Source: Coriaria nepalensis (lineage: Eukaryota > Streptophyta > Magnoliopsida > Cucurbitales > Coriariaceae). From it: a stretch of 64,000 bases of DNA. A program made the position numbers and the translations under genes. Location of the stretch: positions 11,800,220-11,864,219 of the forward strand of contig CP114483.1 in the NCBI GenBank assembly GCA_027186245.1, read 5' to 3'. Numbering within the stretch: position 1 is the stretch's first letter; each line of letters starts with the position of its first letter. The notes under the pieces were generated by a model. That model saw only the letters and a list, made by a program, of their open reading frames with translations, had not been told where the DNA came from and searched no databases. This document shows positions 24,842 to 38,310 of the stretch, piece by piece.

Positions 24842-26526
24842 GAAGACAACAATGCATTCCTTTAGCCTTAAAAAGCATGTCATTCAGTCTTTTCAAGTCA
24901 TTAAAGTGTTTGAAAGCACGTCGAACCAATTCTATGTTTGCATTTAAAACACGACTTTCATGCATAACTTGCAAATGATCTATTGAAGAAAACTATGCAT
25001 TTTTTTTTGCCTTAAAGTCGTATTATTGCGTCTATTTTAGTCATTAAATCATTCAAAATCACTTCGTACGAAATTCGCAGTTTAAACATTACTTTCGTGC
25101 ATAACTTCCCGTTAATCGATTCATGGCAACAACGCATTTGTTTAGCCTTAAAATCATGTCATTGAGTCACTTGTAGTAATGAAATCATTCTAAATTAATC
25201 CGAACGAATTCTATTTTTGCCCTTCAAACATGATTTTCTTACATAACTTGCAATTAATCTATTGAAGACAACAATGCATTCCTTTAGCCTTAAAAAGCAT
25301 GTCATTCAGTCTTTTAAGTCATTAAAGTGTTCGAAAGCACGTCGAACCAATTCTATGTTTGCATTTAAAACACGACTTTCATGCATAACTTGCAAATGAT
25401 CTATTGAAGAAAACTATGCATTTTTTTAGACTTAAAGTCGTATTATTGCGTCTCTTTTGGTCATTAAATCATTCAAAATCACTTCGTACGAAATTCGCAG
25501 TTTAAACATGACTTTCGTGCATAACTTGCCGTTGATAGATTCAAGGCAACAACGCATTTTTTTAGCCTTAAAATCATGTCATTGAGTCTCTTGTAGTCAT
25601 GAAATCATTCTAAATTAATCCGAACGAATTCTATTTTCACCCTTCAAACATGATTTTCTTACATAACTTGCAATTAATATATTGAAGACAACAATGCATT
25701 TCCTTAGCCTTAAAAAGCATGTCATTCAGTCTTCTCATGTCATTAAATTGTTTGAAAGCACGTCGAACCAATTCTATGTTTGCATTTAAAACACGACTTT
25801 CATGCATAACTTGCAAATGATCTATTGAAGAAAACTATGCATTTTTTTAGCCTTAAAGTCGTATTATTGCGTCTATTTTAGTCATTAAATCATTCAAAAT
25901 CACTTCGTACGAAATTCGCAGTTTAAACATGACTTTCGTGCATAACTTCCCGTTGATAGATTCAAGGCAACAACGCATTTGTTTACCGTTAAAATCATGT
26001 CATTGAGTCTCTTGTAGTCATGAAATCATTCTAAATTAATCCGAACGAATTCTATTTTCGCCCTTCAAACATGATTTTCTTACATAACTTGCAATTAATC
26101 TATTGAAGACAACAATGCATTCCTTTAGCCTTAAAAAGCATGTCATTCAGTCTTTTCATGTCATTAAATTGTTTGAAAGCACGTCGAACCAATTCTATGT
26201 TTGCATTGAAAACACGACTTTCATGCATAACTTGCAAATGATCTATTGAAGAAAACTATGCATTTTTTTAGCCTTAAAGTCGTATTATTGCATCTCTTTT
26301 GGTCATTAAATCATTCAAAATCACTTCGAACGAAATTCGCAGTTTTAAACATGACTTTCGTGCATCACTTGCCGTTGATCGATTCAAGGCAACAACGCAT
26401 TTGTTTGGCCTTAAAATCATGTCATTGAGTCTCTTGTAGTCATGAAATCATTCTAAATTAATCCGAACAAATTCTATTTTCGCCCTTCAAACATGATTTT
26501 CTTACATAACTTGCAATTAATCTATT
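24842..26526. repeat. Family II right flank, less ordered units
   Basis: Unit starts are 24842, 25264, 25684 and 26105, with lengths 422, 420, 421 and 422. Indels are an extra T in the B T-run near 24995, loss of one C near 25316 (CTTTTAAGTC for CTTTTCAAGTC), and one extra T near 26343 (AGTTTTAAAC for AGTTTAAAC). Markers mix Family II (TATATTG junction with CTTCTCATG at 25684, GCATTGAAAAC at 26105) with CTATTTTAGTC B monomers seen in Family III. The higher density of private changes and indels suggests an older, less homogenised stretch between two recently amplified ones. Confidence 0.72.
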
Positions 26527-27367
26527 GAAGACAACAATGCATTCCTTTAGCCTTAAAAAGCATGTCATTCAGTCTTTTCAAGTCATTAAAGTGTTTGAAA
26601 GCACGTCGAACCAATTCTATGTTTGCATTTAAAACACGACTTTGGTGCATAACTTGCAAATGATCTATTGAAGAAAACTATGCATTTGTTTAGCCTTAAA
26701 GTCGTTGTATTGCGTCTCTTTTGGTCATTAAATCATTCAAAATCACTTCGTACGAAATTCGCAGTTTAAACATGACTTTCGTGCATAACTTGCCGTTGAT
26801 CGATTCAAGGCAACAACGCATTTGTTCAGCCTTAAAATCATGTCATTGAGTCTCTTGTAGTCATGAAATCATTCTAAATTAATCCGAACAAATTCTATTT
26901 TCGCCCTTCAAACATGATTTTTTACATAACTTGCAATTAATCTATTGAAGACAACAATGCATTCCTTTAGCCTTAAAAAGCATGTCATTCAGTCTTTTCA
27001 AGTCATTAAAGTGTTTGAAAGCACGTCGAACCAATTCTATGTTTGCATTTAAAACACGACTTTCATGCATAACTTGCAAATGATCTATTGCAGAAAACTA
27101 TGCACTTTTTTAGCCTTAAAGTCGTATTATTGCGTCTCTTTTGGTCATTAAATCATTCAAAATCACTTCGTACGAAATTCGCAGTTTAAACATTACTTTC
27201 GTGCATAACTTGCCATTGATAGATTTAAGGCAACAACGCATTTGTTTAGCCTTAAAATCATGTGATTGAGTCTCTTGTAGTCATGAAATCATTCAAAATT
27301 AATCCGAACAAATTCTATTTTCGGCCTTCAAACATGATTTTCTTACATAACTTGCAATTAATCTATT
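26527..27367. repeat. Two Family I units, start of second Family I stretch
   Basis: The units at 26527 and 26947 carry the marker sets of the units at 1690 and 2110: the first ends in GATTTTTTACAT, and the second has AAACATTAC, GATTTAAGG and TGTGATTG. Family I order thus resumes immediately after Family II, upstream of the near-exact duplicate that begins at 29889. Private changes include GACTTTGGTGC in A and TTGTTCAGCC in C of the first unit. Confidence 0.75.
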
Positions 27368-29472
27368 GAAGACAACAATGCATTCCTTTAGCCTTAAAAA
27401 GCATGTCATTCAGTCTTTTCATGTCATTAAACTGTTTGAAAGCACGTCGAACCAATTCTATGTTTGCATTTAAAACACGACTTTCGTGCATAACTTGCAA
27501 ATGATCTATTGAAGAAAACTATGCATTTTTTTAGCCTTAAAGTCGTTGTATTGCGTCTCTTTTGGTCAGTAAATCATTCAAAATCACTTCGTACGAAATT
27601 CGCAGTTTAAACATGACTTTCGTGCATAACTTGCCGTTGATCGATTCAAGGCAACAACGCATTTGTTTAACCTTAAAATCATGTCACTGAGTCTTTTATA
27701 GTCATGAAATCATTCTAAATTAATCCGAACGAATTCTATTTTCAGCCTTCAAACATGATTTTCTTACATAACTTTCAATTAATCTAGTGAAGACAACAAT
27801 GCATTCCTTTAGCCTTAAAAAGGATGTCATTCAGTCTTTTGATGTCATTAAATTGTTTGAAAGCACGTCGAACCAATTCTATGTTTGCATTTCAAACATG
27901 ACTTTCATGCATAACTTGCAAATGATCTATTGAAGAAAACTATGCATTTTTTTAGCCTTAAAGTCGTATTATTGCGTCTCTTTTGGTCATTAAATCATTC
28001 AAAATAACTTCGTACAAAATTCGCAGTTTAAACATGACTTTCGTGCATAACTTGCCGTTCATCGATTCAAGGCAACAACGCATTTGTTTAACCTTAAAAT
28101 CATGTCATTGAGTCTCTTGCAGTCATGAAATCATTCTAAATTAATCCGAACGAATTCTATTTTCGCCCTTCAAACATGATTTTCTTACATAACTTGCAAT
28201 TAATCTATTGAAGACAACAATGCATTCCTTTAGCCTTAAAAAGCATGTCATTCAGTCTTTTCATGTCATTAAATTGTTTGAAAGCACGTCGAACCAATTC
28301 TATGTTTGCATTTAAAACATGACTTTCATGCATAACTTGCCAATGATCTATTGAAGAAAACTATGCATTTTTTTTGCCTTAAAGTCGTATTATTGCGTCT
28401 CTTTTGGTCATTAAATCATTCAAAATCACTTCGTACGAAATTCGCAGTTTAAACATGACTTTCGTGCATAACTTGCCGTTGATCGATTCAAGGCAACAAC
28501 GCATTTGTTTAGCCTTAAAATCATGTCATTGAGTCTCTTGTAGTCATGAAATCATTCTAAATTAATCCGAACAAATTCTATTTTCGCCCTTCAAACATGA
28601 TTTTCTTACATAACTTGCAATTAATCTATTGAAGACAACAATGCATTCCTTTAGCCTTAAAAAGCATGTCATTCAGTCTTTTCAAGTCATTAAAGTGTTT
28701 GAAAGCACGTCGAATCAATTCTATGTTTGCATTTAAAACACGACTTTCATGCATAACTTGCAAATGATCTATTGCAGAAAACTATGCACTTTTTTAGCCT
28801 TAAAGTCGTATTATTGCGTCTCTTTTGGTCATTAAATCATTCAAAATCACTTGGTACGAAATTCGCAGTTTAAACATGATTTTCGTGCATAACTTCCCGT
28901 TGATAGATTCAAGGCAACAACGCATTTGTTTAGCCTTGAAATCATGTCATTGAGTCTCTTGTAGTCATGAAATCATTCTAAATTAATCCGGACGAATTCT
29001 ATTTTCGCCCTTCAAACATGATTTTCTTACATAACTTGCAATTAATCTATTGAAGACAACAATGCATTCCTTTAGCCTTAAAAAGCATGTCATTCAGTCT
29101 TTTCAAGTCATTAAAGTGTTTGAAAGCACGTCGAACCAATTCTATGTTTGCATTTAAAACACGACTTTCGTGCATAACTTGCAAATGATCTATTGAAGAA
29201 AACTATGCATTTGTTTAGCCTTAAAGTCGTTGTATTGCGTCTCTTTTGGTCATTAAATCATTCAAAATCACTTCGAACGAAATTCGCAGTTTAAACATGA
29301 CTTTCGTGCATCACTTGCCGTTGATCGATTCAAGGCAACAACGCATTTGTTTAGCCTTAAAATCATGTCATTGAGTCTCTTGTAGTCATAAAATCATTCT
29401 AAATTAATCCGAACAAATTCTATTTTCGCCCTTCAAACATGATTTTCTTACATAACTTGCAATTAATCTATT
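27368..29472. repeat. 5-unit HOR of Family I, copy 1
   Basis: Unit starts are 27368, 27789, 28210, 28631 and 29052. The first unit has a distinctive set: GGTCAGTAAATC in B, and GTCTTTTATAG, TTTTCAGCC and CATAACTTTCAATT in C. The other four correspond to units 1-4 of the 7-unit block at 6. The whole set repeats 2105 bp (5 x 421) later. Compared with the 7-unit block, the units equivalent to 1690 and 2110 are missing. Private changes include AAAGGATGTC near 27823 and ACTTGGTACG near 28853. Confidence 0.84.
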
Positions 29473-31577
29473 GAAGACAACAATGCATTCCTTTAGCCTT
29501 AAAAAGCATGTCATTCAGTCTTTTCATGTCATTAAACTGTTTGAAAGCACGTCGAACCAATTCTATGTTTGCATTTAAAACACGACTTTCGTGCATAACT
29601 TGCAAATGATCTATTGAAGAAAACTATGCATTTTTTTAGCCTTAAAGTCGTTGTATTGCGTCTCTTTTGGTCAGTAAATCATTCAAAATCACTTCGTACG
29701 AAATTCGCAGTTTAAACATGACTTTCGTGCATAACTTGCCGTTGATCGATTCAAGGCAACAACGCATTTGTTTAACCTTAAAATCATGTCACTGAGTCTT
29801 TTATAGTCATGAAATCATTCTAAATTAATCCGAACGAATTCTATTTTCAGCCTTCAAACATGATTTTCTTACATAACTTTCAATTAATCTAGTGAAGACA
29901 ACAATGCATTCCTTTAGCCTTAAAAAGCATGTCATTCAGTCTTTTGATGTCATTAAATTGTTTGAAAGCACGTCGAACCAATTCTATGTTTGCATTTCAA
30001 ACATGACTTTCATGCATAACTTGCAAATGATCTATTGAAGAAAACTATGCATTTTTTTAGCCTTAAAGTCGTATTATTGCGTCTCTTTTGGTCATTAAAT
30101 CATTCAAAATAACTTCGTACAAAATTCGCAGTTTAAACATGACTTTCGTGCATAACTTGCCGTTCATCGATTCAAGGCAACAACGCATTTGTTTAACCTT
30201 AAAATCATGTCATTGAGTCTCTTGTAGTCATGAAATCATTCTAAATTAATCCGAACGAATTCTATTTTCGCCCTTCAAACATGATTTTCTTACATAACTT
30301 GCAATTAATCTATTGAAGACAACAATGCATTCCTTTAGCCTTAAAAAGCATGTCATTCAGTCTTTTCATGTCATTAAATTGTTTGAAAGCACGTCGAACC
30401 AATTCTATGTTTGCATTTAAAACATGACTTTCATGCATAACTTGCCAATGATCTATTGAAGAAAACTATGCATTTTTTTTGCCTTAAAGTCGTATTATTG
30501 CGTCTCTTTTGGTCATTAAATCAATCAAAATCACTTCGTACGAAATTCGCAGTTTAAACATGACTTTCGTGCATAACTTGCCGTTGATCGATTCAAGGCA
30601 ACAACGCATTTGTTTAGCCTTAAAATCATGTCATTGAGTCTCTTGTAGTCATGAAATCATTCTAAATTAATCCGAACAAATTCTATTTTCGCCCTTCAAA
30701 CATGATTTTCTTACATAACTTGCAATTAATCTATTGAAGACAACAATGCATTCCTTTAGCCTTAAAAAGCATGTCATTCAGTCTTTTCAAGTCATTAAAG
30801 TGTTTGAAAGCACGTCGAACCAATTCTATGTTTGCATTTAAAACACGACTTTCATGCATAACTTGCAAATGATCTATTGCAGAAAACTATGCACTTTTTT
30901 AGCCTTAAAGTCGTATTATTGCGTCTCTTTTGGTCATTAAATCATTCAAAATCACTTCGTACGAAATTCGCAGTTTAAACATGACTTTCGTGCATAACTT
31001 CCCGTTGATAGATTCAAGGCAACAACGCATTTGTTTAGCCTTGAAATCATGTCATTGAGTCTCTTGTAGTCATGAAATCATTCTAAATTAATCCGGACGA
31101 ATTCTATTTTCGCCCTTCAAACATGATTTTCTTACATAACTTGCAATTAATCTATTGAAGACAACAATGCATTCCTTTAGCCTTAAAAAGCATGTCATTC
31201 AGTCTTTTCAAGTCATTAAAGTGTTTGAAAGCACGTCGAACCAATTCTATGTTTGCATTTAAAACACGACTTTCGTGCATAACTTGCAAATGATCTATTG
31301 AAGAAAACTATGCATTTGTTTAGCCTTAAAGTCGTTGTATTGCGTCTCTTTTGGTCATTAAATCATTCAAAATCACTTCGAACGAAATTCGCAGTTTAAA
31401 CATGACTTTCGTGCATCACTTGCCGTTGATCGATTCAAGGCAACAACGCATTTGTTTAGCCTTAAAATCATGTCATTGAGTCTCTTGTAGTCATAATATC
31501 ATTCTAAATTAATCCGAACAAATTCTATTTTCGCCCTTCAAACATGATTTTCTTACATAACTTGCAATTAATCTATT
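29473..31577. repeat. 5-unit HOR of Family I, copy 2
   Basis: Unit starts are 29473, 29894, 30315, 30736 and 31157. The first repeats the GGTCAGTAAATC / TTTTCAGCC / CATAACTTTCAATT marker set of 27368. The other four match both 27789-29472 and, more closely, 6-1689 at the window start (for example CATAATATC at both 1606 and 31494, but CATAAAATC at 29389). This block therefore links the local 5-unit tandem with the large duplication. Confidence 0.84.
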
Positions 31578-34500
31578 GAAGACAACAATGCATTCCTTTA
31601 GCCTTAAAAAGCATGTCATTCAGTCTTTTCAAGTCATTAAAGTGTTTGAAAGCACGTCGAACCAATTCTATGTTTGCATTTAAAACACGACTTTCGTGCA
31701 TAACTTGCAAATGATCTATTGAAGAAAACTATGCATTTTTTTAGCCTTAAAGTCGTTGTATTGCGTCTCTTTTGGTCATTAAATCATTCAAAATCACTTC
31801 GTACGAAATTCGCAGTTTAAACATGACTTTCGTGCATAACTTGCCGTTGATCGATTCAAGGCAACAACGCATTTGTTTAGCCTTAAAATCATGTCATTGA
31901 GTCTCTTGTAGTCATGAAATCATTCTAAATTAATCCGAACAAATTCTATTTTCGCCCTTCAAACATGATTTTTTACATAACTTGCAATTAATCTATTGAA
32001 GACAACAATGCATTCCTTTAGCCATAAAAAGCATGTCATTCAGTCTTTTCAAGTCATTAAAGTGTTTGAAAGCACGTCGAACCAATTCTATGTTTGCATT
32101 TAAAACACGACTTTCATGCATAACTTGCAAATGACCTATTGCAGAAAACTATGCACTTTTTTAGCCTTAAAGTCGTATTATTGCGTCTCTTTTGGTCATT
32201 AAATCATTCAAAATCACTTCGTACGAAATTCGCAGTTTAAACATTACTTTCGTGCATAACTTGCCATTGATCGATTTAAGGCAACAACGCATTTGTTTAG
32301 CCTTAAAATCATGTGATTGAGTCTCTTGTAGTCATGAAATCATTCAAAATTAATCCGAACAAATTCTATTTTCGCCCTTCAAACATGATTTTCTTACATA
32401 ACTTGCAATTAATCTATTGAAGACAACAATGCATTCCTTTAGCCTTAAAAAGCATGTCATTCAGTCTTTTCAAGTCATTAAACTGTTTGAAAGCACGTCG
32501 AACCAATTCTATGTTTGCATTTAAAACACGACTTTCGTGCATAACTTGCAAATGATCTATTGAAGAAAACTATGCATTTTTTTAGCCTTAAGGTCGTTGT
32601 ATTGCGTCTCTTTTGGTCATTAAATCATTCAAAATCACTTCGTACGAAATTCACAGTTTAAACATGACTTTCGTGCATAACTTGCCGTTGATCGATTCAA
32701 GGCAACAACGCATTTGTTTAGCCTTAAAATCATGTCACTGAGTCTCTTATAGTCATGAAATCATTCTAAATTAATCCGAACGAATTCTATTTTCGGCCTT
32801 CAAACATGATTTTCTTACATAACTTGCAATTAATCTAGTGAAGACAACAATGCATTCCTTTAGCCTTAAAAAGCATGTCATTCAGTCTTTTGATGTCATT
32901 AAATTGTTTGAAAGCACGTCGAACCAATTCTATGTTTGCATTTCAAACATGACTTTCATGCATAACTTGCAAATGATCTATTGAAGAAAACTATGCATTT
33001 TTTTAGCCTTAAAGTCGTATTATTGCGTCTCTTTTGGTCATTAAATCATTCAAAATAACTTCGTACAAAATTCGCAGTTTAAACATGAATTTCGTGCATA
33101 ACTTGCCGTTCATCGATTCAAGGCAACAACGCATTTGTTTAACCTTAAAATCATGTCATTGAGTCTCTTGTAGTCATGAAATCATTCTAAATTAATCCGA
33201 ACGAATTCTATTTTCGCCCTTCAAACATGATTTTCTTACATAACTTGCAATTAATCTATTGAAGACAACAATGCATTCCTTTAGCCTTAAAAAGCATGTC
33301 ATTCAGTCTTTTTATGTCATTAAATTGTTTGAAAGCACGTCGAACCAATTCTATGTTTGCATTTAAAACATGACTTTCATGCGTAACTTGCCAATGATCT
33401 ATTGAAGAAAACTATGCATTTTTTTTGCCTTAAAGTCGTATTATTGCATCTCTTTTGGTCATTAAATCATTCAAAATCACTTCGTACGAAATTCGCAGTT
33501 TAAACATGACTTTCGTGCATAACTTGCCGTTGATCGATTCAAGGCAACAACGCATTTGTTTAGCCTTAAAATCATGTCATTGAGTCTCTTGTAGTCATGA
33601 AATCATTCTAAATTAATCCGAACAAATTCTATTTTCGCCCTTCAAACATGATTTTCTTACATAACTTGCAATTAATCTATTGAAGACAACAATGCATTCC
33701 TTTAGCCTTAAAAAGCATGTCATTCAGTCTTTTCAAGTCATTAAAGTGTTTGAAAGCACGTCGAACCAATTCTATGTTTGCATTTAAAACACGACTTTCG
33801 TGCATAACTTGCAAATGATCTATTGAAGAAAACTATGCATTTTTTTAGCCTTAAAGTCGTTGTATTGCGTCTCTTTTGGTCATTAAATCATTCAAAATAA
33901 CTTCGTACGAAATTCGCAGTTTAAACATGACTTTCGTGCATAACTTGCCTTTGATCGATTCAAGGCAACAACGCATTTGTTTAGCCTTAAAATCATGTCA
34001 TTGAGTCTCTTGTAGTCATGAAATCATTCTAAATTAATCCGAATAAATTCTATTTTCGCCCTTCAAACATGATTTTTTACATAACTTGCAATTAATCTAT
34101 TGAAGACAACAATGCATTCCTTTAGCCTTAAAAAGCATGTCATTCAGTCTTTTCAAGTCATTAAAGTGTTTGAAAGCACGTCGAACCAATTCTATGTTTG
34201 CATTTAAAACACGACTTTCATGCATAACTTGCAAATGATCTATTGCAGAAAACTATGCGCTTTTTTAGCCTTAAAGTCGTATTATTGCGTCTCTTTTGGT
34301 CATTAAATCTTTCAAAATCACTTCGTACGAAATTCGCAGTTTAAACATTACTTTCGTGCATAACTTGCCATTGATCGATTTAAGGCAACAACGCATTTGT
34401 TTAGCCTTAAAATCATGTGATTGAGTCTCTTGTAGTCATGAAATCATTCAAAATTAATCCGAACAAATTCTATTTTCGCCCTTCAAACATGATTTTCTTA

Positions 34501-35784
34501 CATAACTTGCAATTAATCTATTGAAGACAACAATGCATTCCTTTAGCCTTAAAAAGCATGTCATTCAGTCTTTTCAAGTCATTAAACTGTTTGAAAGCAC
34601 GTCGAACCAATTCTATGTTTGCATTTAAAACACAACTTTCGTGCATAACTTGCAAATGATCTATTGAAGAAAACTATGCATTTTTTTAGCCTTAAAGTCG
34701 TTGTATTGCGTCTCTTTTGGTCATTAAATCATTCAAAATCACTTCGTACGAAATTCGCAGTTTAAACATGACTTTCGTGCATAACTTTCCGTTGATCGAT
34801 TCAAGGCAACAACGCATTTGTTTAGCCTTAAAATCATGTCACTGAGTCTCTTATAGTCATGAAATCATTCTAAATTAATCCGAACGAATTCTATTTTCGG
34901 CCTTCAAACATGATTTTCTTACATAACTTGCAATTAATCTAGTGAAGACAACAATGCATTCCTTTAGCCTTAAAAAGCATGTCATTCAGTCTTTTGATGT
35001 CATTAAATTGTTTGAAAGCACGTCGAACCAATTCTATGTTTGCATTTCAAACATGACTTTCATGCATAACTTGCAAATGATCTATTGAAGAAAACTATGC
35101 ATTTTTTTAGCCTTAAAGTCGTATTATTGCGTCTCTTTTGGTCATTAAATCATTCAAAATAACTTCGTACAAAATTCGCAGTTTAAACATGACTTTCGTG
35201 CATAACTTGCCGTTCATCGATTCAAGGCAACAACGCATTTGTTTAACCTTAAAATCATGTCATTGAGTCTCTTGTAGTCATGAAATCATTCTAAATTAAT
35301 CCGAACGAATTCTATTTTCGCCCTTCAAACATGATTTTTTACATAACTTGCAATTAATCTATTGAAGACAACAATGCATTCCTTTAGCCTTAAAAAGCAC
35401 GTCATTCAGTCTTTTCATGTCATTAAATTGTTTGAAAGCACGTCGAACCAATTCTATGTTTGCATTTCAAACATGACTTTCATGCATAACTTGCAAATGA
35501 TCTATTGAAGAAAACTATGCATTTTTTTAGCCTTAAAGTCGTATTATTGCGTCTCTTTTGGTCATTAAATCATTCAAAATAACTTCGTACAAAATTCGCA
35601 GTTTAAACATGACTTTCGTGCATAACTTGCCGTTGATCGATTCAAGGCAACAACGCATTTGTTTAGCCTTAAAATCATGTCATTGAGTCTCTTGTAGTCA
35701 TGAAATCATTCTAAATTAATCCGAACAAATTCTATTTTCGCCCTTCAAACATGATTTTCTTACATAACTTGCAATTAATCTATT
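31578..35784. repeat. Second-copy equivalents of units 1690-5896
   Basis: Unit starts are 31578, 31998, 32419, 32840, 33261, 33682, 34102, 34523, 34944 and 35364, each 29888 bp after its counterpart, including the same 420-bp units carrying GATTTTTTACAT. Private changes are GCCATAAAAAG at 32024, AATAACTTCG near 33899, ATAACTTTCCG near 34788 and AAAGCACGTC near 35400. The unit at 34523 lacks the clustered substitutions seen in its counterpart at 4635. Confidence 0.85.
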
Positions 35785-38310
35785 GAAGACAACAATGCAT
35801 TCCTTTAGCCTTAAAAAGCATGTCATTCAGTCTTTTCAAGTCATTAAAGTGTTTGAAAGCACGTCGAACCAATTCTATGTTTGCATTTAAAACACGACTT
35901 TCGTGCATAACTTGCAAATGATCTATTGAAGAAAACTATGCATTTTTTTAGCCTTAAAGTCGTTGTATTGCGTCTCTTTTGGTCATTAAATCATTCAAAA
36001 TCACTTCATACGAAATTCGCTGTTTAAACATGACTTTCGTGCATAACTTGCCGTTGATCGATTCAAGGCAACAACGCATTTGTTTAGCCTTAAAATCATG
36101 TCACTGAGTCTCTTATAGTCATGAAATCATTCTAAATTAATCCGAACGAATTCTATTTTCGGCCTTCAAACATGATTTTCTTACATAACTTGCAATTAAT
36201 CTAGTGAAGACAACAATGCATTCCTTTAGCCTTAAAAAGCATGTCATTCAGTCTTTTGATGTCATTAAATTGTTTGAAAGCACGTCGAACCAATTCTATG
36301 TTTGCATTTCAAACATGACTTTCATGCATAACTTGCCAATGATCTATTGAAGAAAACTATGCTTTTTTTTGCCTTAAAGTCGTATTATTGCGTCTCTTTT
36401 GGTCATTAAATCAATCAAAATCACTTCGTACGAAATTCGCAGTTTAAACATGACTTTCGTGCATAACTTGCCGTTGATCGATTCAAGGCAACAACGCATT
36501 TGTTTAGCCTTAAAATCATGTCGTTGAGTCTCTTGTAGTCATGAAATCATTCTAAATTAATCCGAACAAATTCTATTTTCGCCCTTCAAACATGATTTTC
36601 TTACATAACTTGCAATTAATCTATTGAAGACAACAATGCATTCCTTTAGCCTTAAAAAGCATGTCATTCAGTCTTTTCAAGTCATTAAAGTGTTTGAAAG
36701 CACGTCGAACCAATTCTATGTTTGCATTTAAAACACGACTTTCATGCATAACTTGCAAATGATCGATTGAAGAAAACTATGCATTTTTTTAGCTTGAAAG
36801 TCGTATTATTGCGTTTCTTTTGGTCATTAAATCATTCAAAATCACTTCGTACGAAATTCGCAGTTTAAACATGACTTTCGTGCATAACTTGCCGTTGATC
36901 GATTCAAGGCAACAACGCATTTGTTTAGCCTTAAAATCATGTCATTGAGTCTCTTGTAGTCATGAAATCATTCTAAATTAATCCGAACAAATTCTATTTT
37001 CGCCCTTCAAACATGATTTTCTTACATAACTTGCAATTAATCTTGTGAAGACAACAATTCATTCCTTTAGCCTTAAAAAGCATGTCATTCAGTCTTTTCA
37101 TGTCATTAAAGTGTTTGAAAGCACGTCGAACCAATTCTATGTTTGCATTTAAAACACGACTTTCATGCATAACTTGCAAATGATCTATTGCAGAAAACTA
37201 TGCACTTTTTTAGCCTTAAAGTCGTATTATTGCGTCTCTTTTGGTCATTAAATCATTCAAAATCACTTCGTACGAAATTCGCAGTTTAAACATTACTTTC
37301 GTGCATAACTTGCCATTGATCGATTTTGAGGCAACAACGCATTTGTTTAGCCTTAAAATCATGTCACTGAGTCTCATATAGTCATGAAATCATTCTAAAT
37401 TAATCCGAACGAATTCTATTTTCGGCCTTCAAACATGATTTTCTTACATAACTTGCAATTAATCTATTGAAGACAACAATGCATTCCTTTAGCCTTAAAA
37501 AGCATGTCATTCAGTCTTTTAAAGTCATTAAAGTGTTTGAAAGCACGTCGAACCAATTCTATGTTTGCATTTAAAACACGACTTTCGTGCACAACTCGCA
37601 AATGATCTATTGAAGAAAACTATGCATTTTGTTAGGCTTAAAGTCGTTGTATTGCGTCTCTTTTGGTCATTAAATCATTCAAAATCACTTCGTACGAAAT
37701 TCGCAGTTTAAACATGACTTTCGTGCATAACTTGCCGTTGATCGATTCAAGGCAACAACGCATTTGTTTAGCCTTAAAATCATGTCACTGAGTCTCTTAT
37801 AGTCATGAAATCATTCTAAATTAATCCGAACGAATTCTATTTTCGGCCTTCGAACATGATTTTCTTACATAACTTGCAATTAATCTAGTGAAGACAACAA
37901 TGCATTCCTTTAGCCTTAAAAAGCATGTCATTCAGTCTTTTCAAGTCATTAAAGTGTTTGAAAGCACGTCGAACCAATTCTATGTTTGCATTTAAAACAC
38001 GACTTTCATGCATAACATGCAAATGATCTATTGAAGAAAACTATCCACTTTTTTAGCCTTAAAGTCGTATTATTGCGTCTCTTTTGGTCATTAAATCATT
38101 CAAAATCACTTCGTACGAAATTCGCAATTTAAACATTACTTTCGTGCATAACTTGCCATTGATCGATTTAAGGCAACAACACATTTGTTTATCCTTAAAA
38201 TCATGTGATTGAGTCTCTTGTAGTCATGAAATCATTCTAAATTAATCCGAACCAATTCTATTTTCGCCCTTCAAACATGATTTTCTTACATAACTTGCAA
38301 TTAATCTATT
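35785..38310. repeat. 6-unit HOR, copy 1 of 3 (second Family I block)
   Basis: Unit starts are 35785, 36206, 36626, 37047, 37469 and 37890. All markers of the 6-unit HOR at 5897 are present. Two changes are shared only with the next copy: T at 36815 (GCGTTTCTTTT) and G at 37852 (CCTTCGAACATG). The 1-bp deletion near 7932 of the first block is absent here, so the full 2526 bp is kept. Confidence 0.9.

Noticed and set aside
26246..26428. 60-codon plus-strand frame
   Set aside because: Opened by a single extra T near 26343 (AGTTTTAAAC) that shifts frame in one B monomer. No other unit keeps it, and nothing protein-like is recognisable.
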